A stretch of 64,000 bases of DNA from Lepus europaeus. Lineage: Eukaryota; Chordata; Mammalia; Lagomorpha; Leporidae. The first letter of the stretch is position 1; each line of letters begins with the position of its first letter. The stretch is from the NCBI RefSeq assembly GCF_033115175.1, contig NC_084844.1:33761885-33825884 (forward strand), given 5' to 3'. Position numbers and translations under genes: made by a program. The notes beneath the pieces were generated by a model. The model made no database searches. It saw only the letters and a list, made by a program, of their open reading frames with translations, and was not told the origin of the DNA. Positions 31,701 to 42,612 of the stretch are shown in pieces.

Positions 31701-32152
31701 CCAAACTGCAAGGTTATGGGCATAGTCCTCCAAAGTACCAATTCTGTTTCAGACTTGACCCCAACTATAAGGAGTCAGGGTCCCTCTACAAAGTTAGAGT
31801 TAGAAGAGTGCAAGACTACTTTTACCTCTGGCATTAACTGCAAACTTTGAGATTTCCCAGAACCACTCTCAGATTTAAAAACTCATTAAAAAGACTCACA
31901 GACCTATGAAAGTTATTATACTCTAGGATATGATCCATTACTGGAATAGATACAAATTAGAACCAGCCAAAGGAAGAGATACTTAGGGTACAGTCTAGGA
32001 GGGTCATAAATATCATTTTCCTCCCAGCATGAATATATATGGCAGTACACCCAGAATAGTTGCAAAAAAGAAACTTACTTGAACTTCAGTTTCCAGACAA
32101 ATATCGTTATAATAGTTGAAAACAAACAACCAACCTAAAAACCAAGCAAAAA
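31701..32152. other. Unassigned ancient sequence, possibly an old LTR
   Basis: The stretch GAGATTTCCCAGAACCAC and AAAGACTCACAGACC near 31850-31905 recalls an old mammalian LTR consensus, but I cannot name the family. No open frame. Confidence 0.3.
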
Positions 32153-32153
32153 C

Positions 32154-32415
32154 AGGGGCAGGTATTTAGCCTAACAGTTAAAATACCAGTTTCCTACTAC
32201 AGACCCTGGGAGGTAGGCTGATAGCTCAAGTGATTGAGTTCCTGCCATCCTTGTGGGAGACTTGGATTGAATTTCTTCCCCCTGGCTTAGGCTCCAGCCA
32301 GGTCCTGGCCAATGTGGGCATATCATGCCAGGTGTTTGGGGGGAAGGAACCAGTAGATGACAGCTCTTTATTTACTCTTGAGTAAGTAAATGAATGAATA
32401 AAATTTTTTAAAAAG
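32154..32415 (+). repeat. CSINE type O
   Basis: Head AGGGGCAGGTATTTAGCC, strongly diverged with part of the body lost. Confidence 0.72.
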
Positions 32416-32730
32416 TTAATCTCTAAATAGCTCTTTACCAAAAAATCAAATAAAAACCCCACAATATGTGGATCATAAAAAATTCATGTGTTGTAAAAAT
32501 ATAAAAACATAGACCAGAAGGATGTATTCCCAGAATCTTCAGATTACTTCTGGGAAGAAAGAAAAGGGAATGGGTTTAGAGCAGAGTTAGAACAAAATCT
32601 TTAATGCCATATGAAATGATGTTTTCCTTAAAATACTCTGAGACAATTATAATAACTTGTTGAAAGTAGATGATGTAATAATTTTTTATTCTGTTACTTT
32701 CCAAATCTTTAAATTATTTCACAGTGCCAA
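32416..32730. other. Unique intron sequence
   Basis: AT-rich, nothing recognisable. Confidence 0.4.
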
Positions 32731-32926
32731 CAGTCACGTGTTACTTAACTATAAGGATGTATTCTGAGAAGTGGACCACTAGGTGATTTTGTTATCCTAC
32801 GAATAGCATAGAGTATAATTCTACAAATTAAGGTGGCTGCGAAGTTACCTGGAGATAAAATCTTATGGGACCACTGTTGTATATGCAGTCTGTTATTAAC
32901 TGAAATTATGTTGTATAAGGCATGAA
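32731..32926 (+). mobile_element. Tigger/pogo-type non-autonomous DNA transposon fossil
   Basis: Begins CAGTCACGTGTTACTTAACT. The right end, read on the minus strand (TCATGCCTTATACAACATAA), is a degenerate inverted repeat of it. Internal AAAATCTTATGGGACCACTG is characteristic of a mammalian MER-type Tigger derivative. About 196 bp, no transposase. Confidence 0.65.
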
Positions 32927-33256
32927 TGTGTTGTGTGTGTGTAGATTATTTATATTTGAGGACATTTTTAAACTCTATATCACAAGCCTTAACTATATAG
33001 ATAAAACCTAGTGATAGCAACACTTGAGAAATAGATCCTAAGAAAACTAGAGACATGCTCAAAAGGTGACCATCATGACATTCTCAGACTAACTCAAAAT
33101 CTGTAGCATTTAAAATGTCCAATAGCATTGTGATCAGATTATTAAATATTTACTTAAAAATTTCATAGAACATAATATACACATATTTTCACTTTATTTT
33201 TTAAGTAGATTATGATTATGGGCATTTTAGAAGAGGGAACTGCCTAGAAAAATGCC
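32927..33256. other. Unique intron sequence
   Basis: AT-rich, with a short TG run at 32928-32942. No feature seen. Confidence 0.4.
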
Positions 33257-33560
33257 CAGGCAGGCGTTGTGGCACAGTGGGTAAATCTAACATGTGAGTG
33301 CTTGTTTGAGTCCCAGCTGCTCCACTTCCAATCCAGCTCCATGCTCATGTGCCTGGGAAAGCAGTGGAAGATGGTCCAAGTGCTTTAGCTCCTGCCACCC
33401 ACTTGGGAAACTTGGAAGAAACTCCTTGCTCCTTGGCCTAGCCACAGCCATTGTGGCCATCTGGGGAGTGAACCAGCAGATAGAAGATCTCTGTCTCCTT
33501 CTCTCTCTGTAACTCAGACTTTCATGTAAATAAATAAATATTTAAAAAAGAAAAAAAATC
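33257..33560 (+). repeat. CSINE type A, diverged
   Basis: Head AGGCAGGCGTTGTGGC, tail AAATAAATAAATATTT. Confidence 0.83.
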
Positions 33561-33910
33561 TGCCCAGTTATGTTCAGTAGGAGTATGATATGAGCCACAT
33601 ATGTAATTTTAAAATTACTACATTTGGAGGCATTTGCATTTCATTGCTATCTTTCATTTGCCATCATATCCCCAGGTCCTGCCTATGTTGCCAAGTCCAT
33701 ATATAACATGCAATTAATATTTGCTGATGGAATGAATGAGCTAAAAAGTTAAAAAAATCTTTCTTACTATTTTAACCATTTAAAAAATTAATTTTAACAC
33801 TTATTTTAAAACTTTTTGTTACAGAAAATTTGAAGTATGTAAAAAATAGTGTATTCATCATTGAACCTCAGCAATTATCAAACTTGTTTAATTTGTATTT
33901 CACATATTCT
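33561..33910. other. Unique intron sequence
   Basis: AT-rich, no gene or repeat recognised. Confidence 0.4.
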
Positions 33911-33911
33911 C

Positions 33912-34045
33912 TTGGTGCGGTGGGCATCTTAACCAGTAATCCAAACACCCACTCCATGCTCAAATTTTTGATAGGGTTCTTCTGGGCATTTGGGGAGAGA
34001 ACTAGCAGATGGAAAATCTCTGTTTCTCGGTCTTTTAAACAAAAG
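33912..34045 (+). repeat. CSINE type O, internally deleted
   Basis: Head GGTGCGGTGGGCATCTTAAC joins directly to GGCATTTGGGGAGAGAAC near the tail. Confidence 0.68.
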
Positions 34046-34080
34046 GAACACAAATAATTAAAAGGTGGAAAGAAAGTGAA

Positions 34081-34380
34081 TTTTTAAAAAAGATTTATTT
34101 ATTTGAAAGAGTTACAGAGGCAGAGAGAGAAAGAGACGTCTTCCATCCACTGGTTCACTCCCAACAGCTGGAACTGTGCTGATCTGAAGCCAGGAGTCAG
34201 GAGCATCTTCTGGGTCTCCCACGTGGATGCAGGGGCCCAAGGACTTGGGCCATCTTCTGCTTTCCTATGCCACAGCAGAGAACTGGCCAGAAATGGAGCA
34301 GCCAGGACTTGAACTAGCACCCATTTGGGATGCCGGTACTGTAGGTGGTAGCTTTATCCACTAAGCTACAGCACTGGCCC
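34081..34380 (-). repeat. CSINE type A
   Basis: TTTTTAAAAAAGATTTATTT to CTACAGCACTGGCCC. GTGAATTTTTAAA before, TGAGTTTTAAA after. Confidence 0.86.
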
Positions 34381-34551
34381 TGAGTTTTAAATACTTATTT
34401 AACTTCATATTTCTAAAACATTTCTATTTCAACATGTAATCCATATTAAAGCATTTTTAATGATATATTTCACATTTTTATAGAAGTCTTCAGAATCTCT
34501 GTAGGTTTTGGTTTTATACTTATAGTACCTCTCAACTTGGAGCATCACATT

Positions 34552-34888
34552 TCTTTTTTTTTTTTTTAAGATTTATTTTTATTTATTTGAAAGACAGTTA
34601 CGGAGAGAGGGGAGAGAGACGGAGGGGGGGCTTTCATCCGCTGGTTCACTCCCCACATTGCAGCAATGGCTGGAGCTGCGCCGATCTGAAGCCAGGAGCC
34701 AGGAGCTTCCTCTGGGTCTCCCACATGGGTGCAGGGGCCCAGTGTCTTGGGCCATCTCATACTGCTATCCCAAGCCATAACAGAGAGCTGGATCGGAAGA
34801 GGAGCAGCCAGGACTAGAACCGGTGCCCATATGGGATGCCAGCGCTTCAGGCCAGGGCGTTAATCCGCTGCGCCACAGCACCGGCCCC
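34552..34888 (-). repeat. CSINE type A
   Basis: GGAGCATCACATTTC before and GGAGTAGCACATTTC after form the TSD. G7 run in the GA tract at about 34623. Confidence 0.9.
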
Positions 34889-34991
34889 TGGAGTAGCACA
34901 TTTCAAATACTTAATAAACCTGAGGGGTTAGTGGCTACCATACTGAACAGTACAGATTTAGATTTAATATTTAAAAAACAACTGCAAAAGA

Positions 34992-35283
34992 ATTTTTTTT
35001 TTTTTAATTTGAAAGAGATAAATTGTCGATTTGCTTGCTTGCTCCTAAGATGCCCTCAACAATTGAGATTGGGCCAGGCCATAGCCAGGAGGCAGGAACT
35101 CACTCTAAGTTTCTCACATGCATGACACGGACCCAAGTACTTGAACTATCATTTGCTTTCTCTTAGGGTGCACTGATATCAGCAGGCAGCTGGATTGGAA
35201 GCAGAGCCAGGACTTGAACGAGACACTCTGATATGGGATGCCAACATCTCAAGTGGCAACTTTTGCATCACATGCCTGCCCCA
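34992..35283 (-). repeat. CSINE type O
   Basis: Old minus-strand copy ending GCATCACATGCCTGCCCC. Confidence 0.75.
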
Positions 35284-35337
35284 CAAAAACTTTAATTCTA
35301 TAAATGATATGATTTGTCATTTCAGAATCCTATATAA

Positions 35338-35431
35338 AAGGGACTGGCTTTATGGCAACACAGATTAAGGTGCTGCTTGTGATGCCAGCATCCCATATCA
35401 GAGTACTGGTTCAAGTCCCAGCTATTTCACT
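35338..35431 (+). repeat. CSINE type O 5' fragment
   Basis: Head AAGGGACTGGCTTTATGGC through CAAGTCCCAGCTATTTCAC; the rest is lost where the next SINE starts. Confidence 0.75.
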
Positions 35432-35779
35432 TTTTTTTTTTTTTAAAGATTTTATTTATTTATTTGAAAGGCAGAGTTACACAGAGAGAGAAGAGACAGA
35501 GTGAGAGAGAGAGAGGTCTTCATCCGATGGTTCACTCCCCTGTTGGCCGCAACGAATGGCCAGAGCTGAGTTCCAATCCGAAGCCAGGAGCCAGGAGCTT
35601 CTTCCAGCTCTCCTATGCAGGTGCAGGGGCCCAAGGACTTGGGCCATCTTCTACTGCTTTCTCAGGCCGTAGCAGAGAGCTGGATTGGAAGTGGAGCAGC
35701 TGGATCTCGAACCTGCGCCCATATGGGATGCCGGCGCTTTAGGCCAGAACATTAACCTGCTGCGCTATAGTGCTGGCCC
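35432..35779 (-). repeat. CSINE type A
   Basis: T13 run, AAAGATTTTATTTATTTATT, ending GCTATAGTGCTGGCCCC. Confidence 0.88.
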
Positions 35780-35931
35780 CCTCACTGGTCTTGTTTCAGG
35801 GTGTTTTTAGTGGTACTTCCTCTTGAAGGAACATGCTTCTCTGTAATCCTTGCTTTTTATCCTGTAGCATGGCAGAGGACAGTGGAGCAGCCAAAACACA
35901 AAAGTACTGTTTGCACATGGATAAAGACTGG

Positions 35932-36288
35932 TGGCCGGCGCCATGGCTCACTTGGCTAATCCTCCGCCTGCGGTACCGATACCCCAGGTTCTAGTCCCAG
36001 TTGGGGCGCCAGGTTCTGCCCGGTTGCTCCTCTTCCAGTCCAGCTCTCTGCTGTGGCCCGGGAAGGCAGTGGAGGATGGCCCCAGGTCTTGGGCCCTGCA
36101 CCTGCATAGGAGACCTGGAAGAAGCTCCTGGCTCCTGGCTTTGGATTGGCGCAGTGTGCCGGCCATAGTGGCCATTTGGGGGGTGAACCAGCAGAGGAAG
36201 ACCTTTCTCTCCATCTCTCTCTCTCTCTCTTTCTCCCCCCCCCCCCCACTCTCTAACTCTGCCTGTCAAAAAAAAAAAAAAAAAGAGA
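35932..36288 (+). repeat. CSINE type B, young
   Basis: Head TGGCCGGCGCCATGGCTCAC, tail CTGCCTGTC and A17. C12 run at about 36235-36247. AGACTGGTG / AGACTGTGGTG flank it. Confidence 0.9.
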
Positions 36289-36329
36289 GAGAGACTGTGG
36301 TGATTTTGTATCCTGGAAAGTTCACGTTC

Positions 36330-36372
36330 TTTTTTAAAGATTTAGTTATTTATTTGAAAGAGTTAGAGGGAG

Positions 36373-36416
<44 letters not shown>

Positions 36417-36673
36417 TCCATCTGCTGGTTTACTCCCCAGATGGCTGCAGCAGCCAGAGTTGGGCTAGACTGAAGCCAGGAGCCATGAGCTTCTCCAAGA
36501 TCTTCCATGTGAGTACAGGGGCCCAAGTACTTGGGCTATCCTTTACAGCCTTTTCAGGTGCATTAGCAGGGAGCTGGATGGGAAGTGGAGCATCTGGGTC
36601 TTGAACTGGTGCCCATATGGGATGCTGGCACTCTAGGCAACAGTTTTACCCTCTATGCCACAACATCAGCCAC
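36330..36673 (-). repeat. CSINE type A with (GA)n
   Basis: Pure GA repeat at about 36379-36413, then the normal body. Confidence 0.85.
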
Positions 36674-36683
36674 AGACATCTCA

Positions 36684-37002
36684 TTTTTTTTTAGTTTTTA
36701 TTTACTTATTTATTAAAATTTTGTTTATTTACTTGAAAGAGTTACACAGAGAGAGGAGAAGTGGGGGTAGGGATCTTCCTTCCGATGGTTCACTCCTCAA
36801 TTGGCTGCAATAGCAGGAGCTTCTTCCAGATCTCCCATGTGGGTGCAGGGGCCCAAGGACTTGGGCCATCTTCTACTGCTTTCCCAGGCCACAGCAAAGA
36901 GCTGGGTCATAAGTGGAGCAGCCGAGTCTTGAACTGGTGCCCATATGGGATGCCAGTGCTTCAGGCCAGGGTGTTAACCTGATGCGCCACAGCGCTGACC
37001 CC
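36684..37002 (-). repeat. CSINE type A
   Basis: Extended T/A-rich start, internal deletion before AGGAGCTTCTTCCAG, ending GCCACAGCGCTGACCCC. Confidence 0.86.
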
Positions 37003-37287
37003 TAGGTCTTATTTATTTGAGAAAGGTAGAGTTACCGACAGAGAGGGAGAGAAAAAGAGAAGGGTCTTCCATCCCACTTCCATCCCCAAATGGCTGCAAT
37101 GATTGGAGCTAGGCTGATCCAAAGCCAGGAGCTTTCTTCCAGGTCTCCCACGCGGGTGGAGGGGCCCAAGCATTTGAGCCAACTTCTGCTGCTTTCCCAG
37201 GCCAAAGCAGAGGACTGGATTGGAAGAGGAGCAGCTGGGATATGAACTGGTGCCCATATGGGATGCCTGCACCACAGCACAGCCCCA
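37003..37287 (-). repeat. CSINE type A, truncated head
   Basis: Abuts the previous SINE. Ends CACCACAGCACAGCCCC with part of the head deleted. Confidence 0.83.
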
Positions 37288-37436
37288 TTTCATATTCTCA
37301 AAGTAGGAACTGGGGCTCTGCACCAGACATTTCTAGTGTTTCCTTTTCTGTTTTGAAGAGGGATAGAGGAGATGCTTTGAGAGAGGCATGTTCTCATAGT
37401 GAGTTGTCATTGCCAGAAAGGCTTGTGTGTGTGTGT

Positions 37437-37751
37437 TTTCAGTTACAATTATTTGAGAGCTGGAGCACAAAAGACAGATTGAGATAGAGACAGGAATCTT
37501 CCATCTGCTGGATCGCTCTCCAAATGCCCACAACAGCTAGGACCAGGCCAGACTAAAGCCAGGAGCCTGGAATTCCATCTTGATCTCTGAGTGTCAGGGA
37601 ACCAAGTACTTGAGCCATCATTTGCTGCTTACTAGGGTGTGCATGAGTAGGAATCTGAATTGGAAGTAAAAGTGGGACTCTATCCCAGGCACTACAATAT
37701 GGGATGCAGGCATCCCAAACCATGGCGTTACCTGATACACAACCCTGCCCT
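37437..37751 (-). repeat. CSINE type O
   Basis: GTTACAATTATTTGAGAGC start, ending ACACAACCCTGCCC. A GTGTGTGT run precedes it at 37426-37434. Confidence 0.75.
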
Positions 37752-38161
37752 GTTTGTTTTCATTCCCACTAACCTGGTCCAAGCTACCATCAGCTCTAAG
37801 CAGTGCTCTTAAACTGATTTCTGCTTCCATATTTCCTTCTCTTCAAATATTTCTCCATCCTGCAATGAGAATGCTCTTTTAAATTTGGAAGTAGATCATC
37901 TTGCTTTTTTGAATAAACTCATTGGTGTCTTCAGATTGTGGTTAGAGTATAATTCAGCATGCTCGGTGAGGCCTACAGAGCCCTACCTAATCCCATCCCT
38001 ACCTGCCTTACCTGGTCTCACCTTGACCTGTTCTTTATCAGTTACTATGCTGTAATCACTATGGTTGTGATTTTAGTTCCCAGAATCTGCCATATCTGCC
38101 ATGTTTTTTTCCAGTCTCAGGCCTTCTGTATTTTTGTTTTCTTTCTTTTCCTTTTCTTTTC

Positions 38162-38472
38162 CTTTTTAAAAGATTTATTTGTTTACTTGAAAGAGTTACA
38201 GACAGAGACAGAGAGATACTTTCCATCCACTGTTTGACTTCCTAAATGGTTGCAATGGATCTGGCTGGGCTAGGCTGAAGCCAGGAGCTTCATCTCAGTC
38301 TTCCACATGGATGGCAGGGTCCCAAGTACTTGGGCCATCTTTGGCTGCTTTCCCAGGTACATTAGCAAGAAGCTGGATCAGAAGTGGACCATCTAGGACA
38401 TGAACTGCAACCCATTTGGGATGCTGGTGATGCAGGCAGTGGCTTAACCTGCTATGCCACAATGCTGGCCCC
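38162..38472 (-). repeat. CSINE type A/O intermediate
   Basis: TTTTTAAAAGATTTATTTGT to GCCACAATGCTGGCCCC, inside the L2. Confidence 0.83.
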
Positions 38473-38502
38473 TGTGCATTTGTTTTCTTTGCCCAAGCAG
38501 TT

Positions 38503-38845
38503 GTTGTTGTTGTTTTTTTTTTTTTTAACAGAGTGGATAGTGAGAGAGAGAGAGAGAAAGGTCTTCCTTTTTGCTGTTGGTTCACCCTCAATGGCCGCTG
38601 CGGCCGGCGCATCGCGCTGATCCGAAGCCAGGAGCCAAGTGCTTCTCCTGGTCTCCCATGCGGGTGCAGGGCCCAAGGACTTGGGCCATCCTCCACTGCC
38701 TTCCCGGGCCACAGCAGAGAGCTGGCCTGGAAGAGGGGTAACTAGGATAGAATCCGGCGCCCCAACCGGGACTAGAACCCAATGTGCCGGCGCCGCAAGG
38801 CGGAGGATTAACCTGTTAAGCCACGGCGCCGCCCCCCCCCCCCCC
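38503..38845 (-). repeat. CSINE type B with C-run
   Basis: T14 run then AACAGAGTGG. It ends GCCACGGCGCCG followed by a C13 run at about 38832-38845. A (TTG)n lies just before at 38500-38512. Confidence 0.87.
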
Positions 38846-39152
38846 TTTTTTTTTTCCAACTGCTCAACTCTAACTAGGTTTTACCTTAAATGTCTTTCCT
38901 CAGAGAAGCATTTCTTTACCTCTGATTTGCAATCCTGCTTCATGGTTTTCATAGCATCCTTTTTTCTTCTGTATGTACGCTTACAACAATTTTAACTTGC
39001 ATACACACACATTTCAGTTGTTTCATGTTAATGTCTCTTTCCCAGACTGGTTACAAGAGATAAAGAATGTTTTGTTCACCTTTGTGTGTTCAGTACCTAG
39101 TGTAGGATACACAGAGTAAACACTCAATAAATGTTTGTTGAATAAATTTTTA

Positions 39153-39658
39153 ACTTTTTCACCACTCTATCAGATTTTGATTCCAGTTTCCTATAGAACT
39201 GTTCTCATCCCCTCCTTTCTCTGCTCTCCTCTGAAAGGTAGAGGATAAGGGAAGAGAATTTCTCATTTTCCCCTTTCACTTCAAACTTGGCTTTATACTT
39301 TGTTTTGTGTTTGTTAACATTTTCAACTGGCTATAGAAATGTTTGAGATACTCATTACTGATTAACATTCCCCAACTTTGTAAATGAATGATTTCATGAG
39401 TTTGAAATAGTCTAAATATATATACTTACTATGCATCAATGAAAAATTTAAACATTTTCTCTTGTAAATTCTTTGAGAAAATTGTGAACAATATTACTAT
39501 ATAGAAAGTAATGAGCTGTTAAAAAGGTTGAGAGTATTCCTAATTCCCACTGATATTTTCATTTAAGACTTTACATTCTTATGTATAGCTCTTATTTAGT
39601 TTAAGTCAACAGAGAAAAAAGTATCAAAAAACTAATCTGATTAGAAATTCCGAAGATA
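39153..39658. other. Unique intron sequence containing copy 1 of a duplicated segment
   Basis: AT-rich. 39322-39455 recurs at 42326-42455 (see separate repeat entries). No coding potential. Confidence 0.5.
39322..39455 (+). repeat. Direct duplication of unknown family, copy 1
   Basis: Shares long blocks in the same order with 42326-42455: AGAAATGTTTGAGAT, TGATTAACATTCC, CAACTTTGTAAAT, ATAGTCTAAATAT and GTATACTTACTA-like TATACTTACTATGCATCA. By eye over 80% identical. Confidence 0.75.
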
Positions 39659-39659
39659 A

Positions 39660-39938
39660 GGGCTGGTGCTGTGGTGTAGCAGGTTAAGCTGCTGTCTGCC
39701 ATGCTGGCATCCTATATGGGCACCGGCTTGAGTCTCTGCTGCTCCATCTCAGATCCAGCTCCCTGCTAATATGCCTGGGGAAGCAATGGAAGGAGACCTG
39801 AAAGAAGTTCCTGGCTTCAGATTGGCTCAGCTCTGGCTGTTGCAGCCATTTGGGGAGTGAACCAGCAGGTGGAAGATCTCTCCCTCTATGTCTCTCTCTA
39901 ACTATTCCTTTCAAATAAATAAATACTTTTTAAAAAAT
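39660..39938 (+). repeat. CSINE type A, internally deleted
   Basis: TSD CCGAAGATAA / CCAAAGATAA. The CTTGGGCCC block is missing. Confidence 0.87.
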
Positions 39939-40147
39939 ACCAAAGATAATTTTTTCCTGGCGCTTTTGTTCCATAATGATTTACAAGATTACTACAGAAG
40001 GATTACAGTCATTGCCTTTTATGGATTGAAGTATTTGACCAGTATTTACCACAAGGCACAGCCTCTGATTTTTTAACCTTATAAAATAATTTCTTATTCA
40101 TATTTTTCTACTTTGTGAACCTGAATACAAAAACTAAAATGAATATA

Positions 40148-40673
40148 TTTTTAAAAGATTTATTTATTTATTTGCAAGTCAGAGTTACAGAGAGAGGAGA
40201 GCCAGAGAGAAAGAGAGAGGTCTTCCATCCGATGGTTCACTCCCCAGTTGGCCGCAAGCGCCGATCCGAAGCCAGGAGCCAGGAGCTTCTTATGGGTCTC
40301 CCACACAGGTGCAGGGGCCCATTTGGGGGACTTGGGCCATTTTCTTTTCGCTCCTCTCCTCTCCTCTCCTCTCCTCTCCTCTCCTCTCCTCTCCTCTCCT
40401 CTCGTCGAGAGACAGAGAGACAAGTCTTCCTTCCGTTGGTTCACCCCCAAAATGGCCGCTCCAGCCGATGCTGCACCGATCCTGAGCCAGGAGCTTCTTC
40501 CTGGTCTCCCATGCGGGTGCAGGGACCCAAGCACTTGGGCCATCCTCCACTGCCCTCCTGGGCCACAGCAGAGAGCTGGAGTGGAAGAGGAGCAACCAGG
40601 GTTAGAACCCGGCGCTCATATGGGATGCCGGCGCCACAGGTGGAGGATTAGCCAAGTGAGCCACGGCGCCAGC
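40148..40673 (-). repeat. Chimeric SINE: type A 3' half joined to type B through a CTCCT array
   Basis: Starts as a type A minus-strand SINE (AAAAGATTTATTTATTTATT, body to GACTTGGGCCATTTTC), passes into the CTCCT array and then a complete type B body ending GCCACGGCGCCAGCCCC. GAATAT with T-rich sequence stands at both outer ends (about 40140 and 40675), so the whole chimera may share one TSD. Confidence 0.78.
40350..40402 (+). repeat. (CTCCT)n pentanucleotide array
   Basis: About ten CTCCT units, sitting at the junction of two SINE halves. Confidence 0.95.
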
Positions 40674-40788
40674 CCCGAATATTTTGTTTTTGAGAATTAT
40701 GTTGTACTACAGATAATATTCAGTTTTGTCTAAAACAAAACAAAACAAAAAATATAATGCCCTTAAGGTGATATCCTATGGTTTTGTT

Positions 40789-41117
40789 TTTTTTTTTTTT
40801 CAAGATTTATTTTTGTTTTTATCTGAAAGAGATTTACAGAGAGGCAGAGAAAGAGAGAGGTCTTCCACCTGTTGGTTAACTCCCCAAATGTCCTCAACGG
40901 CCAGAGCTGCACTGATCCGAAGACAGGAGCCAGGAGCTTCCTCTGGGTCTCCTGCGCAGGTGCAGGGGCCTGAGGACTTGGGCCATCTTCCACTGCTTTC
41001 CCAGGCCATAGAAGAGAGTTGGATCAGAAGTGAAGCAGCCAGGATTCATACTGCTGCCCAGATGGGATGCCGGCACTGCAGGTGGCAGCTTTACCCACTA
41101 AGCCACAGTTCTGGCCC
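40789..41117 (-). repeat. CSINE type A
   Basis: T15 run, CAAGATTTATTTTTG, ending GCCACAGTTCTGGCCC. Confidence 0.87.
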
Positions 41118-41390
41118 ATCATATAGTATTTTTTAAAATGTACTGATGTAGGTGAGATAGATACATATGTGTGTATTTTTCTTAGGCTAAAACTCTATAG
41201 GGCAAAAATCCTGTTGTGAACAGGTTCTTTAATGAACCTGTTACTTTGTAAAGATGAGGAATGACAGTGTTTAAAACCAGCTACTACTGATTTTTACAAT
41301 AGGAATAACCTCTGAAGTTTTGGGATTTCATTTCTAGCCACTCTGAAAATTTCTGTCTCTCTGTCTCTCTGTCTCTGTCTCTTTCTTTCT
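41118..41390. other. Unique intron sequence with CT repeat
   Basis: AT-rich, then a (GTCTCT)n-like pyrimidine tract at 41355-41392. No gene. Confidence 0.45.
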
Positions 41391-41391
41391 T

Positions 41392-41691
41392 TAGAAAAAG
41401 ATTTAGTTACTTTAAAAGTCAGAGTGACAGAGTAGGGCGGGGGTGGGGTCTGGAGTGTGTAAAAGAGAGATACTTTTCATATGAAGGTTCCTTCTCCACG
41501 GTGGCCACATGGCTGGGACTGGGGTTGGCTGAAGCCAGCGGCCAGAAACTATTTGGATCTCCCACATAGGTGGCAGGGACCCAGGCATTTGCCAGGCATA
41601 TTAGCAGGGAGAGAACTAACCAGTGCTCCAATGTGGAATGCCAGCATTGCAAACAGTAGCTTAACCTGATGATTCACAGCACCCACCACTA
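41392..41691 (-). repeat. CSINE type O
   Basis: Old minus-strand copy with CATAGGTGGCAGGGACCC, ending TTCACAGCACCCACCAC. Confidence 0.72.
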
Positions 41692-41805
41692 AATATTTCT
41701 TAGTTCAGATGCTCTTGGTTTAAAGGAGCTTATAGTTGCATTTGTTACTTGGGAAGTGACTTGTTATTTATGATCTATGTATATATCAACAGAGGAATAC
41801 AATCA

Positions 41806-42130
41806 TTTATTTTATTTTATTTTATTTATTTGAGAGGTAGAGTTACAGTGAGAGGAAGAAACAGAGAGAAAGGTCTTCCGTCCGTTGGTTCACTCTCCAA
41901 ATGGCTGCAATGGCCAGAGCTGTGCTGATCCAAAGCCAGGAGCCAGAAGCTTCTTCTGTGTCTCCCACGTGGGTGCAGGGGCCCAAGGACTTGGACCATC
42001 TGCTACTGCTTTCCCAGGCCATAGCAGAGAGCTGGATGGGAAGAGAAGCAACTGGGACTAGAAATGGTGCCCATATGGGATATCAGCACTTCAGGCCAGG
42101 GCTTTAACCTGCTGCACCACAGCACCAGCC
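41806..42130 (-). repeat. CSINE type A
   Basis: (TTTTA)n start, ending ACCACAGCACCAGCC. Confidence 0.87.
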
Positions 42131-42325
42131 AATTTTCAGTGTTTTAAATCCAATATATATAATTCTACCTTTAAAAAACCCTTTTCCCAGGGTGTTTCTG
42201 TCCTTGGATTGTTAACACTGTAAAACTGCAGAGGGTCAGTATTGTTGACACCCTAAAATATAATTGTAGTACTAATAGTAGTAGTAATCTACTCTTGTTT
42301 CTGTTGCTGTTACTTCATTTATTTA

Positions 42326-42455
42326 TTTCAGCTGGCTTTAGAAATGTTTGAGATTCTAATTGATTAACATTCCACAACTTTGTAAATTAATGTTTTAATG
42401 AGTTAAGAATAGTCTAAATATGTATACTTACTAAGCATCAGTTAAAAATTTTAAA
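42326..42455 (+). repeat. Direct duplication of unknown family, copy 2
   Basis: Same orientation as copy 1 at 39322-39455, 3.0 kb away. Blocks GGCTTTAGAAATGTTTGAGA, GATTAACATTCCACAACTTT and TAGTCTAAATATGTATACTT match. Short indels separate them. Confidence 0.75.
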
Positions 42456-42494
42456 ATAGGCAGTATTTTATATTGATTACCTTTTAATTATCAT

Positions 42495-42612
42495 AAAAAG
42501 CAAGGTAAAGGCTTCATTATTAATATATTTTGTATATGAGAAAGTTGAGGCACAGAGACCTTAAAGAACAAATTTTTCATTATCAGTGGTGTAACTAGGA
42601 TGTTAACCTAAG
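42495..42612 (-). repeat. MIR relic
   Basis: TATGAGAAAGTTGAGGCACA then GTAACTAGGATGTTAACC, in antisense MIR order. Confidence 0.6.

Larger units (their letters stand above)
37753..39152 (+). mobile_element. LINE-2 3' region, split by two SINEs
   Basis: Blocks in L2 order: CCTACCTAATCCCATCCC and CAGTCTCAGGCCTTCTG before 38161, then TTTCCTCAGAGAAGCATTTC and CTCAATAAATGTTTGTTGAA (the typical L2 3' end, about 39122-39142). Confidence 0.72.

Noticed and set aside
40350..40402. CRISPR-like or satellite array
   Set aside because: Simple CTCCT pentamer without spacers, embedded in a SINE.
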